From: JAAGZL01 sp050290785
Lineage (GTDB): Bacteria; Pseudomonadota; Gammaproteobacteria; Chromatiales; Chromatiaceae
Assembly (NCBI GenBank): GCA_050290785.1
Contig: JBNKIR010000011.1
Span: forward strand, 1-64,000
Direction of reading: 5' to 3'
DNA length: 64,000 nt
Both the position numbers and the translations under genes were made by a program. The notes under the pieces were generated by a model. It was given only the letters and a program-made list of their open reading frames with translations. It made no database searches and was not told the DNA's origin. Below are positions 8,116 to 15,918 of the stretch, piece after piece; the first letter of the stretch is position 1, and each line of letters begins with the position of its first letter.

Positions 8116-8165
8116 AATTGGGGTCTGTCCCCTATTACCTCTTCCTATTACCTTCCCCTATTACC
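8116..8165. repeat. GGGG-TCTGT-CCCC hairpin with three TATTACC repeats
   Basis: AATTGGGGTCTGTCCCC (8116-8132) is followed by TATTACC at 8133-8139, 8146-8152 and 8159-8165, a strict 13-nt period with pyrimidine-rich spacers. I recall similar GGGG-TCTGT-CCCC motifs near IS200-like/REP-associated transposase genes, but no transposase is present here. Confidence 0.5.
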
Positions 8166-8224
8166 CGGGCGATTTATTATTGGCGTTCATTTGCAGACTG
8201 TTTTTGATCCTCCCCAGGCAAAAA

Positions 8225-8252
8225 AAAGGCCGCTAAAAAATTAGCGGCCTTT
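8225..8252. terminator. Bidirectional intrinsic terminator
   Basis: A 12-bp perfect stem AAAGGCCGCTAA / TTAGCGGCCTTT (8225-8236 and 8241-8252) with an AAAA loop. On the minus strand it is followed by seven T residues (8227-8221), the classic Rho-independent form. It is the second terminator met by transcripts leaving rpoH. Confidence 0.8.
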
Positions 8253-8360
8253 ACCAAAGGAGGAGATGCCGGTGACGATAGATAGACAATAAATCTGGAG
8301 ATATTTGCCTCTATTGCCAACCGTCGGATGTATTGAAACATACCCCTGCGCGGTACTGCA

Positions 8361-8374
8361 TTGAGAATTCTCAA
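8361..8374. promoter_or_regulatory. 14-bp perfect palindrome, operator-like
   Basis: TTGAGAATTCTCAA is a perfect dyad sitting between two strong terminators, in a 157-nt interval without a gene. It could be an operator or chance; no partner was identified. Confidence 0.25.
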
Positions 8375-8409
8375 AGACTCCGGAATAGGCGATCTTGCAT
8401 GAGAAACGA

Positions 8410-8434
8410 AAAAGGGGCCTGATCGGCCCCTTTT
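8410..8434. terminator. rpoH intrinsic terminator (bidirectional)
   Basis: Perfect stem AAAAGGGGCC / GGCCCCTTTT (8410-8419 and 8425-8434) with loop TGATC, 22 nt past the rpoH stop. It has a T tract on both strands, so it can end rpoH transcription and also stop reading from the left. Confidence 0.8.
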
Positions 8435-8455
8435 GTTACAAATCAATAGGTTGGC

Positions 8456-9310
8456 TTAGCTTACCAGCGTGGCCTTCATCTTCTCCATGGCGCGCTTCTC
8501 GATCTGTCTGATGCGTTCAGCGGATACGCCATATTTGGCCGCGAGGTCGTGCAGGGTGGACTTCTCCTCCGAGAGCCAGCGTGCCTTCAGTATCTCCTGG
8601 CTGCGCTCATCCAGACCCTCCAGGGCGGCGTAGAGCTGATCTTTCTCATTCTCCTCAGAGTCCATCTGCTCCAGCTGGGAAGACGGCTCCATGCGCATAT
8701 CCTGAAGGTAGGCCGCAGGGGCTACCTGGGTCTTATCGTCATCGGAGCTGTCGGTCATGCCGTCGTAGGCGACGTCGATCTTGCTCAGGCGCTGCTCCAT
8801 CTCAACCACGGTCTCAGGTTTGACCCCAAGGTCCGCCGCCACTCCTTCTATCTCTTCCTGGGAGAACCAGCCCAGACGCTTCTTGGAGCTGCGCAGATTG
8901 AAGAAGAGTTTACGCTGGGACTTGGTGGTGGCCACCTTGACGATGCGCCAGTTGCGCAGGACGAATTCATGTATTTCGGCCTTGATCCAGTGCACGGCGA
9001 AGGAGACCAGGCGTACGCCCATGTCCGGGTTGAAGCGGCGTACTGCCTTCATGAGCCCGACGGATCCCTCTTGGATCAGATCCGGCAGGGCCAGACCGTA
9101 ACCGGAATAACCGCGGGCGATACGGATTACGAATCTCAGATGGGAAAGTACCAGGGCGCGGGCCGCATCCAGATCGTTATGGTCGCGCAGGCGCACGGCC
9201 AGCTCATGTTCTTCGTCTGCGGTCAGCATCGGTAGCTGGTAGGCTGCGCTGATGTAGGCATCCATACTACCGGTGGACAGATTTACAGGAATTGCTAGTT
9301 CTTTGCTCAT
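8456..9310 (-). CDS. rpoH: RNA polymerase heat-shock sigma factor RpoH (sigma-32)
   Basis: Sigma-32, which directs transcription of heat-shock genes. It aligns throughout with the E. coli protein: region 2 with LVLSHLRFVIRIARGYSGYG and DLIQEGSVGLMKAVRRFNP, the family-defining RpoH box QRKLFFNLRSSKKRLGWF, and a C-terminal helix-turn-helix (LAAKYGVSAERIRQIEK). I choose the ATG at 9310 (MSKELAIPVN, about 284 residues). The frame stays open to a GTG at 9349, but that GTG falls inside the CIRCE-like element. The gene is downstream of ftsX, the standard ftsY-E-X-rpoH order, and has its own leader with a sigma-32 promoter and a CIRCE-like operator. Confidence 0.97.
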   Translation of the reverse strand: MSKELAIPVNLSTGSMDAYISAAYQLPMLTADEEHELAVRLRDHNDLDAARALVLSHLRFVIRIARGYSGYGLALPDLIQEGSVGLMKAVRRFNPDMGVRLVSFAVHWIKAEIHEFVLRNWRIVKVATTKSQRKLFFNLRSSKKRLGWFSQEEIEGVAADLGVKPETVVEMEQRLSKIDVAYDGMTDSSDDDKTQVAPAAYLQDMRMEPSSQLEQMDSEENEKDQLYAALEGLDERSQEILKARWLSEEKSTLHDLAAKYGVSAERIRQIEKRAMEKMKATLVS

Positions 9311-9342
9311 GTAATAACCCAGTAAATTCGTACGCAATAATG

Positions 9343-9369
9343 TTAGCACTCACTGGCTAAGAGTGCCAG
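9343..9369 (-). promoter_or_regulatory. CIRCE element (HrcA operator) in the rpoH leader
   Basis: TTAGCACTC (9343-9351), nine nucleotides, then GAGTGCCAG (9361-9369). The CIRCE consensus bound by the HrcA repressor is TTAGCACTC-N9-GAGTGCTAA; 16 of 18 positions match with the exact spacer. It lies about 33 nt upstream of the rpoH ATG and roughly 35-60 nt downstream of the predicted sigma-32 transcription start, a usual CIRCE position. Confidence 0.8.
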
Positions 9370-9411
9370 TTTTGCAGAAAGTTCAGCCACATCTAGCCAA
9401 CACTGGGGTGT

Positions 9412-9440
9412 TATATGGGGCTTGGCCATAGGTTTTCAAG
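9412..9440 (-). promoter_or_regulatory. Sigma-32 promoter of rpoH
   Basis: Read on the minus strand: CTTGAAA (9440-9434), a 13-nt spacer, CCCCATATA (9420-9412). This matches the sigma-32 consensus (CTTGAAA, 11-16 nt, CCCCATnTA) essentially perfectly, and implies that RpoH activates its own gene. The predicted start is near 9405. Confidence 0.8.
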
Positions 9441-9508
9441 TATATGTAATGTTTTATAAAACAGTTAGTTGATATGGTCTGGCGCTGTTTTCCGCTTAGT
9501 TAATCCGT

Positions 9509-10483
9509 CTACTCAGGCTCTATCGCATGGAGGTGGCGGGCCACCGCTATCCATGATCCGAACAGCCCCAGGATGGCCCCAGAGATAATAAGCACCAGCA
9601 GGCTGGTTATATCGATGGATGAGAGGGTGAAATTGCTGTGATAGAGCCCGGAGAGCTTCTTTACCGGGTCGGCCAGCAACCACATGTTTATGCTGACCAG
9701 GATCCAGCCCAGCAGACCTCCAAACAGGCCATACCAGAATCCAGAGTAGAGGAAGGGGCGGCGGATGAAGGCATTGGTACCGCCGATCAGCTTGGTGATC
9801 TCGATCTCATCCTTCTGGTTCTGGATCTCCAGACGGATGGTGTTGCCGATGATCAGCAGGACCGCCAGGGCCAGCAGGGAGGCCAGCAGCACTACGCCCC
9901 TGGCCGCTATCTCGGTGAGGGCTTGGAAGCGGCGCACCCACTGCAGGTCGAGCTGGGCTATGTCCACCTCCGGCATCTGGCGCAGATCCTCCACCAACGC
10001 CTCGGCACTCTCCGGGGAGGAGTGGTTCAATGTGGGCGTTATGATCATCACTGCGGGCAGCGGGTTGCTGTCCAAGGCATCCAGGGCCTCGGCGAACCCG
10101 GAGTTTGAGCGAAACTCCTCCAGGGCCTCTTCCGGGGTGATCAGCTGTACCGAGGCGATGCCGTCCTTACCCATCAGCTGCTCGGTCAGTTTCTCGTAAT
10201 CTGCGTCCGCTATATCCTGTTTGAGGAAGATGGAGATATTGGCGGAGTTGTCCAGGCTGCCGCTGAGCCTCTGTACGTTATCCAGCAGGATCTTCAGACC
10301 GGCAGGGAAGGCCAGCGCGATACTGAGCACCGCCACGGTCATCAGGGTGGAGAGGGGGGTGCGGGTCAGACGCCCCAGGCTGGAGAGCATGGCCTGGAGG
10401 TGGCGCGTGGTCCAGGTGCTGAGGTTGCGTTGACGCTTGGAGGATAGATCCCTGATCTTGTTTGCGTTACGGCCCTTTCTCAT
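9509..10483 (-). CDS. ftsX: Cell-division protein FtsX
   Basis: Membrane partner of the FtsE ATPase. The complex links the divisome to cell-wall hydrolase activation through periplasmic adaptors. It has a cytoplasmic N terminus (about 45 residues, rich in basic residues), a first membrane segment near LSTLMTVAVLSIALAFPAGL, a periplasmic domain with SANISIFLKQDI and AVMIITPTLNH, then three more hydrophobic segments (VVLLASLLALAVLLIIGN, FWYGLFGGLLGWILVSI, SLLVLIISGAILGLFGSW). Its 324 residues are usual for gammaproteobacteria. It begins 2 nt after ftsE ends, so the two are surely co-translated. Confidence 0.95.
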   Translation of the reverse strand: MRKGRNANKIRDLSSKRQRNLSTWTTRHLQAMLSSLGRLTRTPLSTLMTVAVLSIALAFPAGLKILLDNVQRLSGSLDNSANISIFLKQDIADADYEKLTEQLMGKDGIASVQLITPEEALEEFRSNSGFAEALDALDSNPLPAVMIITPTLNHSSPESAEALVEDLRQMPEVDIAQLDLQWVRRFQALTEIAARGVVLLASLLALAVLLIIGNTIRLEIQNQKDEIEITKLIGGTNAFIRRPFLYSGFWYGLFGGLLGWILVSINMWLLADPVKKLSGLYHSNFTLSSIDITSLLVLIISGAILGLFGSWIAVARHLHAIEPE

Positions 10484-10485
10484 GG

Positions 10486-11160
10486 CTATGGCACCCCGTA
10501 CCGGCTGTCTTGCACCAGACGCCCCTGGCTCAGGGTAAGGATGCGTTTGTCCATTTTTGAGATCAGGTCCAGGTCATGGCTGGCGATCAGCAGAGTGACC
10601 CCCACCTGATTGAACTGTTCGAACAGGTGCATGATCTCTCTGGAGAGTTCGGGGTCCAGATTGCCGGTGGGTTCGTCCGCCAGCACCAGCGGAGGACGGT
10701 TGACCACGGCCCGGGCAATGCCCACGCGTTGTTGTTCCCCGCCGGAGAGGGAGATGGGATAGGACTTCTCCTTCTTCAGCAGTCCGATTTTGTCCAGGGC
10801 CGCGCGCACTCGGCGTCCTATCTCGGCGTAGCCCACGCCGCTGGCCACCAGTGGCATGGCCACGTTGTCGAATACGGTACGGTTCTGCAGCAGGCGGTAG
10901 TCCTGGAATATCATCCCCACCTCGCGCCGGTGATAGGGGATCTGACTGCTGCGCAGGCGCGACAGGTTGCGCCCGGATACCAGCACCTGTCCGCTGGTGC
11001 AGCGCTCCAGCAGGCCGATGAGTTTGAGCAGGGTGCTCTTGCCTGCGCCGGAGTGGCCGGTGAGGAAGACCATCTCACCATGCTCGATATGGAGATTTAT
11101 ATTGCTTAGCCCTTCGGAGCCACCGGGATAGCGTTTGATGACATTATCGAAATGAATCAT
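10486..11160 (-). CDS. ftsE: Cell-division ATP-binding protein FtsE
   Basis: ABC-type ATPase of the FtsEX complex. Walker A is GHSGAGKST (35-43), the Q-loop is in GMIFQDYRLL, the signature is LSGGE (138-142) in LSGGEQQRVGIARA, and Walker B is LVLADEPTGNLDP. The 224 residues are the usual length. The Asp-Tyr-Arg-Leu-Leu sequence after the Q-loop is characteristic of FtsE. It lies between ftsY (about 100 nt upstream) and ftsX. Confidence 0.96.
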   Translation of the reverse strand: MIHFDNVIKRYPGGSEGLSNINLHIEHGEMVFLTGHSGAGKSTLLKLIGLLERCTSGQVLVSGRNLSRLRSSQIPYHRREVGMIFQDYRLLQNRTVFDNVAMPLVASGVGYAEIGRRVRAALDKIGLLKKEKSYPISLSGGEQQRVGIARAVVNRPPLVLADEPTGNLDPELSREIMHLFEQFNQVGVTLLIASHDLDLISKMDKRILTLSQGRLVQDSRYGVP

Positions 11161-11263
11161 CTTTTCTTATTGGTCTGGTCGAATGGTCCAAAAAGTGAGC
11201 ATGAGGATATGGACAGATAGTGTCCATGAAATAGATGGCGCTAGCAACCAACCAGATCTCAAA

Positions 11264-12292
11264 CTACGTCTCAAACAGTGCATCGACGAACTCTTTCGCA
11301 TCGAAATGCCTGAGATCCTCTATGGCCTCGCCCACACCGATAAAACGGATCGGGATCTTGAGATTGTCGGCAATGGCGAACAGGATGCCGCCCTTGGCGG
11401 TACCGTCCATCTTGGTCAGGGTAATGCCGGTTACCCCCACCGCCTCGTTGAACTGCTGGGCCTGGTTCAGGGCGTTCTGGCCGGTGGTGGCGTCCAGCAC
11501 CAGCATCACCTCGTGGGGGGCCTGCGGATCTATCTTCTGCATCACCCGGGCGATCTTGCTCAGTTCGTCCATCAGGTTGCTCTTGGTGTGGAGGCGCCCG
11601 GCCGTGTCTGCGATGAGCACGTCGATGTTGCGGGCGGTGGCGGCCTGCAGGGCATCGAAGATCACAGAGGCGGAATCGGCACCGGTGTGCTGGGCGATCA
11701 CCGGTATGGCGTTGCGTTCACCCCAGGTCTGAAGCTGTTCCACAGCGGCGGCGCGAAAGGTGTCGCCTGCGGCCAGCATTACGCTCTGGCCATCCTGCTG
11801 CAGCCTCTTGGCCAGCTTGCCGATGGTGGTGGTCTTGCCGGCCCCGTTTATCCCCACCATGAGTATTACCTGCGGCCGACCTGCTTCAGGGCTGGCGACG
11901 GGTTGGTCGCATTGATCCAGTATCTGTTGCAACTCCTGCTTCAGGACGCCGTTCAGCACCGCCGGATCGGATAGCTCCTTTCGTCTTACCTTTTCTGCGA
12001 TGCTGTTGATGATGCGCCTGGTGGCGTCCACCCCCACATCTGCCGTCAGCATGAGGGTCTCCAACTCCTCCAGCAGGTCGTCGTCTATCTCCTTCTGTCC
12101 CAGCAGGAGATTGGCGACGCCGTCGGTCAGGTTTTGTCTGGTGCGCGTCAGGCGCTCCTTCAGTTGGGCGATCAATCCCTGCCTTTCTGTTGTCTCCGCC
12201 GTGGCGGAAGAGTCTGTCTTGCCCTTGTCTTTTTTGCCGAATCCAAGCATATAATCGATCACCCTGGAACCATCGAACTCTCTTTTTGTCAT
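11264..12292 (-). CDS. ftsY: Signal recognition particle receptor FtsY
   Basis: SRP-family GTPase that receives ribosome-SRP complexes at the inner membrane. The NG domain is clear: G1 GINGAGKTTTIGKLAKR, the DTFRAAAVEQL motif, G3 DTAGRLHTKSNLMDEL, G4 TKMDGTAKGG, and the closing GVGEAIEDLRHFDAKEFVDALF. The acidic/charged N-terminal A domain is short here (342 residues in total, against about 500 in E. coli), as in many non-enteric gammaproteobacteria. The start at 12292 gives MTKREFDGSR; a downstream Met (MLGFGKKD) is an alternative. Confidence 0.94.
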   Translation of the reverse strand: MTKREFDGSRVIDYMLGFGKKDKGKTDSSATAETTERQGLIAQLKERLTRTRQNLTDGVANLLLGQKEIDDDLLEELETLMLTADVGVDATRRIINSIAEKVRRKELSDPAVLNGVLKQELQQILDQCDQPVASPEAGRPQVILMVGINGAGKTTTIGKLAKRLQQDGQSVMLAAGDTFRAAAVEQLQTWGERNAIPVIAQHTGADSASVIFDALQAATARNIDVLIADTAGRLHTKSNLMDELSKIARVMQKIDPQAPHEVMLVLDATTGQNALNQAQQFNEAVGVTGITLTKMDGTAKGGILFAIADNLKIPIRFIGVGEAIEDLRHFDAKEFVDALFET

Positions 12293-12453
12293 TCATCTCC
12301 AGGGAGTGGATATAAATATGTCCCTGGATAATGTGCATACCTGGACGGTTTTCGATACTCTGAGTAATCTATCGCCGTCGTTGCCATTTTCGCCTTTATC
12401 GGTCATAAGTTCTACCGGCTTTTAGAATGTGGTTTTTGCAGTAAGGAATTAAG

Positions 12454-13836
12454 ATGAGATTTGCCTATCTGTTAGCGCTGTTCTTCACTCTACCGGCGTT
12501 TGCGGCGGATGAGTCCGCCACAAAGGGTGGAAAGGTCACAGAGTATAAGCTCGACAACGGGATGAAGGTGATCGTGAAAGAGGATCACCGCGCCCCCATC
12601 GCGGTATCCCAGGTATGGTACAAGGTAGGTTCCAGCTATGAGCCCAACGGCATCACCGGCATCTCCCATGTCCTGGAACACATGATGTTTAAAGGAACGC
12701 AGAAGTATCCTCCAGGTGAGTTCTCCCGCATCATTGCGGCCAATGGCGGCCGGGAGAACGCCTTTACCGGTCGGGATTACACCGCCTATTTTCAGACCAT
12801 GTCGGCCGACCGCCTGGAGATCTCCTTTCAGTTGGAGGCGGACCGGATGCGCAACCTGCTGTTGCCGACGGAGGAGTTCAGGAAAGAGCTGGAGGTGGTA
12901 AAGGAGGAGCGGCGTCTGCGTACCGAGGATAATCCCAACTCCCTTACGCGCGAGCAGTTCAATGCAGTCTCGTTTCTGAGCCTGCCCTATGCCCATCCGG
13001 TGATTGGATGGATGAACGATCTGGAGAATATGCAGGTGCAGGATCTGCGTGCCTGGTACCGGCGCTGGTATGCCCCCAATAACGCCACCCTGGTGGTGGT
13101 GGGTGACGTGAAACCAGGGTGGGTGCTGGAGATGGCGCAAAAATATTTTGGACCGCTCAAGGCGGAGGATATTCCGAAACTAAAGCAGTTGCGCGAACCT
13201 CCCCAACGGGGCGTGACCAGGACCCAGGTGCGCGCCCCGGCCCGTCAGCCCTATCTGATCATGGGATATAAGACCCCTGTTTTGACCACCACTACAGAGG
13301 AGTGGGAGCCCTATGCGCTGGAGATGCTGGCGGCCATACTGGACGGCGGCAACAGCTCTCGTATCAGCAAGAAGCTGGTTCGTGGCAAAGAGATCGCGGT
13401 ATCGGCGGGCGTCGGCTACAGCGCCTTCTCCAGGTATACCGACACGCTGGACATGAGCGGCATACCGGCAAAGGGGCATACGGTGGAGGAGTTGGAACAG
13501 GCCCTGCGTGAGGAGATTGAGCTCCTCAAGAAGGAGCTGGTGAGCGCCGAGGAGTTGCAGCGGGTACAGGCCCAGGTGGTGGCAAGTCAGGTGTATGAAC
13601 TGGATTCAGTGTTTTATCAGGCCATGCAGATAGGGACCCTGGAGACCATCGGGCTCGACTGGAGATTGATAGAAACATATCCTGAAAAGATGCGAGCCGT
13701 CACTGCGGAGCAGGTGCGGGCGGTGGCGCGCAAGTATCTGACGGACGACAGGTTGACGGTGGCGGTCCTGGATCCACTGCCGTTGGAGGATGGTAAACAG
13801 GTGCCTGCTGTATCCGGAGGTGATCATGTCCGTTAA
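12454..13836 (+). CDS. M16 family zinc metallopeptidase (catalytic subunit)
   Basis: Pitrilysin-type protease with an export signal (MRFAYLLALFFTLPAFA) and the inverted zinc motif HVLEH at residues 72-76. The third zinc ligand is probably Glu152 in KEERRLRTED, about 76 residues on, as in the family. The C-terminal half is the second M16 domain (NGGNSSR-like turn DGGNSSRISKKLVR). Of 460 residues, it should act in the periplasm. It overlaps by 11 nt a second M16 gene that lacks the zinc motif, so the two probably form a heterodimer as in mitochondrial-type processing peptidases. The substrate is unknown. Confidence 0.88.
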   Translation: MRFAYLLALFFTLPAFAADESATKGGKVTEYKLDNGMKVIVKEDHRAPIAVSQVWYKVGSSYEPNGITGISHVLEHMMFKGTQKYPPGEFSRIIAANGGRENAFTGRDYTAYFQTMSADRLEISFQLEADRMRNLLLPTEEFRKELEVVKEERRLRTEDNPNSLTREQFNAVSFLSLPYAHPVIGWMNDLENMQVQDLRAWYRRWYAPNNATLVVVGDVKPGWVLEMAQKYFGPLKAEDIPKLKQLREPPQRGVTRTQVRAPARQPYLIMGYKTPVLTTTTEEWEPYALEMLAAILDGGNSSRISKKLVRGKEIAVSAGVGYSAFSRYTDTLDMSGIPAKGHTVEELEQALREEIELLKKELVSAEELQRVQAQVVASQVYELDSVFYQAMQIGTLETIGLDWRLIETYPEKMRAVTAEQVRAVARKYLTDDRLTVAVLDPLPLEDGKQVPAVSGGDHVR

Positions 13837-15148
13837 TAGAAACCGGTTTATGCGCACAGCCCTGCTGTCCCTGGTTTTCCTGTTTAGTCACGGTGTCTGG
13901 TCGGGACCGGTCATCCAGCACTGGCAGACCAGCAATGGCGCCTCGGTCCTGTATGTATCCGCGCCCGATCTGCCCATGGTGGATCTGCGGGTGGTGTTCG
14001 ACGCCGGCAGCGCCCGCGATGGTGCCAAGCCAGGTCTCGCGCTACTCACCAATGCCGTACTTACCGACGGTGCGGGTAAGTGGGATGCAGATCAGATAGC
14101 GCTGCGTATGGACTCCGTTGGGGCCAGTCTGGGCAACGGCTCCATGCGTGATATGGCCTGGGTCTCGCTGCGTACCCTAACGCAAGAGGATGTCTTTGAG
14201 ACCAGCGTCGGTACCCTGGCTGAGATCCTGAAGTCACCGACCTTTCCTGTCGATGCCTATGAGCGCAACAGGAAGATTATGCTGGCCAATCTGCAGCGCG
14301 AAGAGCAGTCGCCAGCCAGCGTGGCCGAAAAACAGTTTTCCCGGATGGTGTTCGGTTCCCATCCCTATGCCATCCATGGCGCAGGCACCGCGGAGTCCCT
14401 CAAGGCCATCACCAGAGATGATCTGATCGCCTTTCATCAGAGCTACTATGTGGCCAAAAACGCCACCATATCCATCGTAGGGTCACTGGACAGAAAGCAG
14501 GCGGAGTCTCTATCCGAGCGCATCAGCGCGGGCATGCAGTCCGGAGAGGCGGCCCCGGCCCTGCCGCAGGTGGCGGCCCTCAAGCAGGCGGAGACCAGGA
14601 ACATCCCCTTCCCATCCAGTCAGTCCCATATTCTTTTGGGTCAGCCGGGCATGCACAGGGGAGATCCCGACTATTTTCCCCTCTATGTGGGAAACCATAT
14701 CCTGGGTGGCAGCGGTCTGGTATCGCAGTTGATCGATGAGGTGCGGGAGAAGCGCGGTCTCTCCTATAGCGCATACAGCAGTTTCTCACCCATGCGGGCT
14801 GACGGTATTTTTGTAATGGGTGCCCAGACCAAGAATGATCAGGCCAAGCTGGCCCTGGATGTCATGCGCAAGACGCTTGAGGACTACATTAAGCAGGGTC
14901 CGACCGATGCCGAACTGACGGCGGCCAAGCAGAACATCACCGGAAGCTTTCCCCTGAATATAGCCAGCAACGGTAAGATCGTTGAATATATCTCCATGAT
15001 CGGTTTCTATAAGCTGCCACTGGACCACCTGGACACGCTGGTGAGCAAGGTGAATGCCGTAACCAAAGAGCAGATCAAAGACGCATTCAAACGTCGGTTA
15101 CACCCGGACAGGTTTGTGACCGTGGTCGTAGGCAACGGCAAAAGCTAG
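13826..15148 (+). CDS. M16 family non-catalytic partner protein
   Basis: A second pitrilysin-fold protein of about 440 residues with its own signal peptide (MRTALLSLVFLFSHGVWS). Where the catalytic subunit has HVLEH, this one reads LLTNAVLTDGAGKWD, with no HxxEH, so it should not bind catalytic zinc. Conserved C-domain features remain: GNHILGGSGLVSQLIDEVREKRGL, then YSAYSSF. I place the start at the ATG at 13826, which overlaps the end of the preceding gene by 11 nt; upstream in-frame codons lie inside that gene. Likely role: structural or substrate-binding half of an M16 heterodimer. Confidence 0.85.
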   Translation: MSVNRNRFMRTALLSLVFLFSHGVWSGPVIQHWQTSNGASVLYVSAPDLPMVDLRVVFDAGSARDGAKPGLALLTNAVLTDGAGKWDADQIALRMDSVGASLGNGSMRDMAWVSLRTLTQEDVFETSVGTLAEILKSPTFPVDAYERNRKIMLANLQREEQSPASVAEKQFSRMVFGSHPYAIHGAGTAESLKAITRDDLIAFHQSYYVAKNATISIVGSLDRKQAESLSERISAGMQSGEAAPALPQVAALKQAETRNIPFPSSQSHILLGQPGMHRGDPDYFPLYVGNHILGGSGLVSQLIDEVREKRGLSYSAYSSFSPMRADGIFVMGAQTKNDQAKLALDVMRKTLEDYIKQGPTDAELTAAKQNITGSFPLNIASNGKIVEYISMIGFYKLPLDHLDTLVSKVNAVTKEQIKDAFKRRLHPDRFVTVVVGNGKS

Positions 15149-15157
15149 TCTGGGGAT

Positions 15158-15727
15158 ATGAAAAAAGGGGGAGGTCAAGGCAATCAGGTCAGGATCATCG
15201 GTGGAGAACACCGTGGCCGCAGACTGAGTTTTCCTGACATCCCGGGACTGCGTCCCACGGGTGACCGTATCCGCGAGACCCTGTTTAACTGGTTGCAACC
15301 GAGGCTGCCTGGGGCCTCCTGTCTGGATCTGTTCGCAGGGAGCGGTGCCCTGGGCCTGGAGGCGGCATCCCGTGGCGCCGGGAAGGTCTTGATGTTGGAC
15401 AGCTCTCCCTTGGTGGTACGGCAACTGCGGGAAAATATCTCGTTGCTGCGGCTGGAGCAGACCCAGGTGGAGCAGGCCGATGCCATGGTGTGGCTGGGGC
15501 GGCAATCACAACCGTTCGATATCGTATTTCTCGATCCCCCATTTGCCGACAATCTGCTCCAGGATGCGTGCAGAAGGTTGGATGAAGGTGCATGGCTTAC
15601 TGCAAACTCCCTGGTCTATCTCGAGATGGATGCCGCATTAGAAGGACTAGAGTTGCCTGCGGGATGGGAGGTGCTGAAAGAGAAAAAGGCCGGTCAGGTG
15701 AAATTTATGCTCTGTTCCAGAGGGTGA
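15158..15727 (+). CDS. rsmD: 16S rRNA (guanine966-N2)-methyltransferase RsmD
   Basis: Methylates G966 in the small-subunit rRNA. N-terminal RIIGGEHRGRRL and LRPTGDRIRETLFNWL are RsmD hallmarks. SAM motif I is LDLFAGSGALGLEA (57 onward), and the catalytic DPPF motif is at residues 126-129 (VFLDPPF). The 189 residues are normal. It follows the M16 pair by 9 nt, so it is probably co-transcribed. coaD begins about 190 nt later with its own promoter. Confidence 0.94.
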   Translation: MKKGGGQGNQVRIIGGEHRGRRLSFPDIPGLRPTGDRIRETLFNWLQPRLPGASCLDLFAGSGALGLEAASRGAGKVLMLDSSPLVVRQLRENISLLRLEQTQVEQADAMVWLGRQSQPFDIVFLDPPFADNLLQDACRRLDEGAWLTANSLVYLEMDAALEGLELPAGWEVLKEKKAGQVKFMLCSRG

Positions 15728-15815
15728 TTGCGTTTTATCTCTCCAGTCGCAGCGCGACTGTACTATAATCAATCCTGATCGCCGGTCTGTACAGTTTTTG
15801 ACCAGTTTGGTTGAT

Positions 15816-15829
15816 AATTATCGATAATT
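15816..15829. promoter_or_regulatory. 14-bp AT-rich perfect palindrome upstream of coaD
   Basis: AATTATCGATAATT reads the same on both strands and lies 44 nt upstream of the coaD -35 box. Position and symmetry suggest an operator, but no known binding protein fits. Confidence 0.25.
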
Positions 15830-15873
15830 TGCAGATTACCTGGCCGTTGTATACCGTTTTCTGGACAATTAGG

Positions 15874-15901
15874 TTGACATCTTGAATTCAGGCAATATTA
15901 T
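15874..15901 (+). promoter_or_regulatory. Sigma-70 promoter of coaD
   Basis: TTGACA (15874-15879), 16-nt spacer, TATTAT (15896-15901). The predicted start is near 15908, only about 10 nt before the ATG, so the message would have a very short leader. Confidence 0.6.
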
Positions 15902-15918
15902 CGGTCCATCTAACTGAT

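Larger units (their letters stand above)
7888..8455. other. 568-nt gene-free stretch rich in repeats and terminators
   Basis: No convincing protein gene. In order it holds the REP-like pair, a CCCCGC/GCGGGG hairpin repeat, a GGGG-TCTGT-CCCC hairpin followed by three TATTACC repeats, a strong hairpin with an A/T tract, a 14-bp perfect palindrome (8361-8374), and a second strong hairpin just after rpoH. An 89-codon open frame on the minus strand runs through both terminators and is not credible as a gene. Confidence 0.7.

Noticed and set aside
8116..8165. CRISPR-like array
   Set aside because: The repeats are 7 nt with 6-nt pyrimidine spacers, far too short, and no cas genes are present.
8258..8292. 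AGGAGG followed by a nine-codon open frame (plus strand)
   Set aside because: The ribosome-site spacing is only about 2 nt and nothing supports translation.
8177..8446. 89-codon open frame on the minus strand downstream of rpoH
   Set aside because: It runs straight through two strong terminator hairpins and has no family resemblance or ribosome site.
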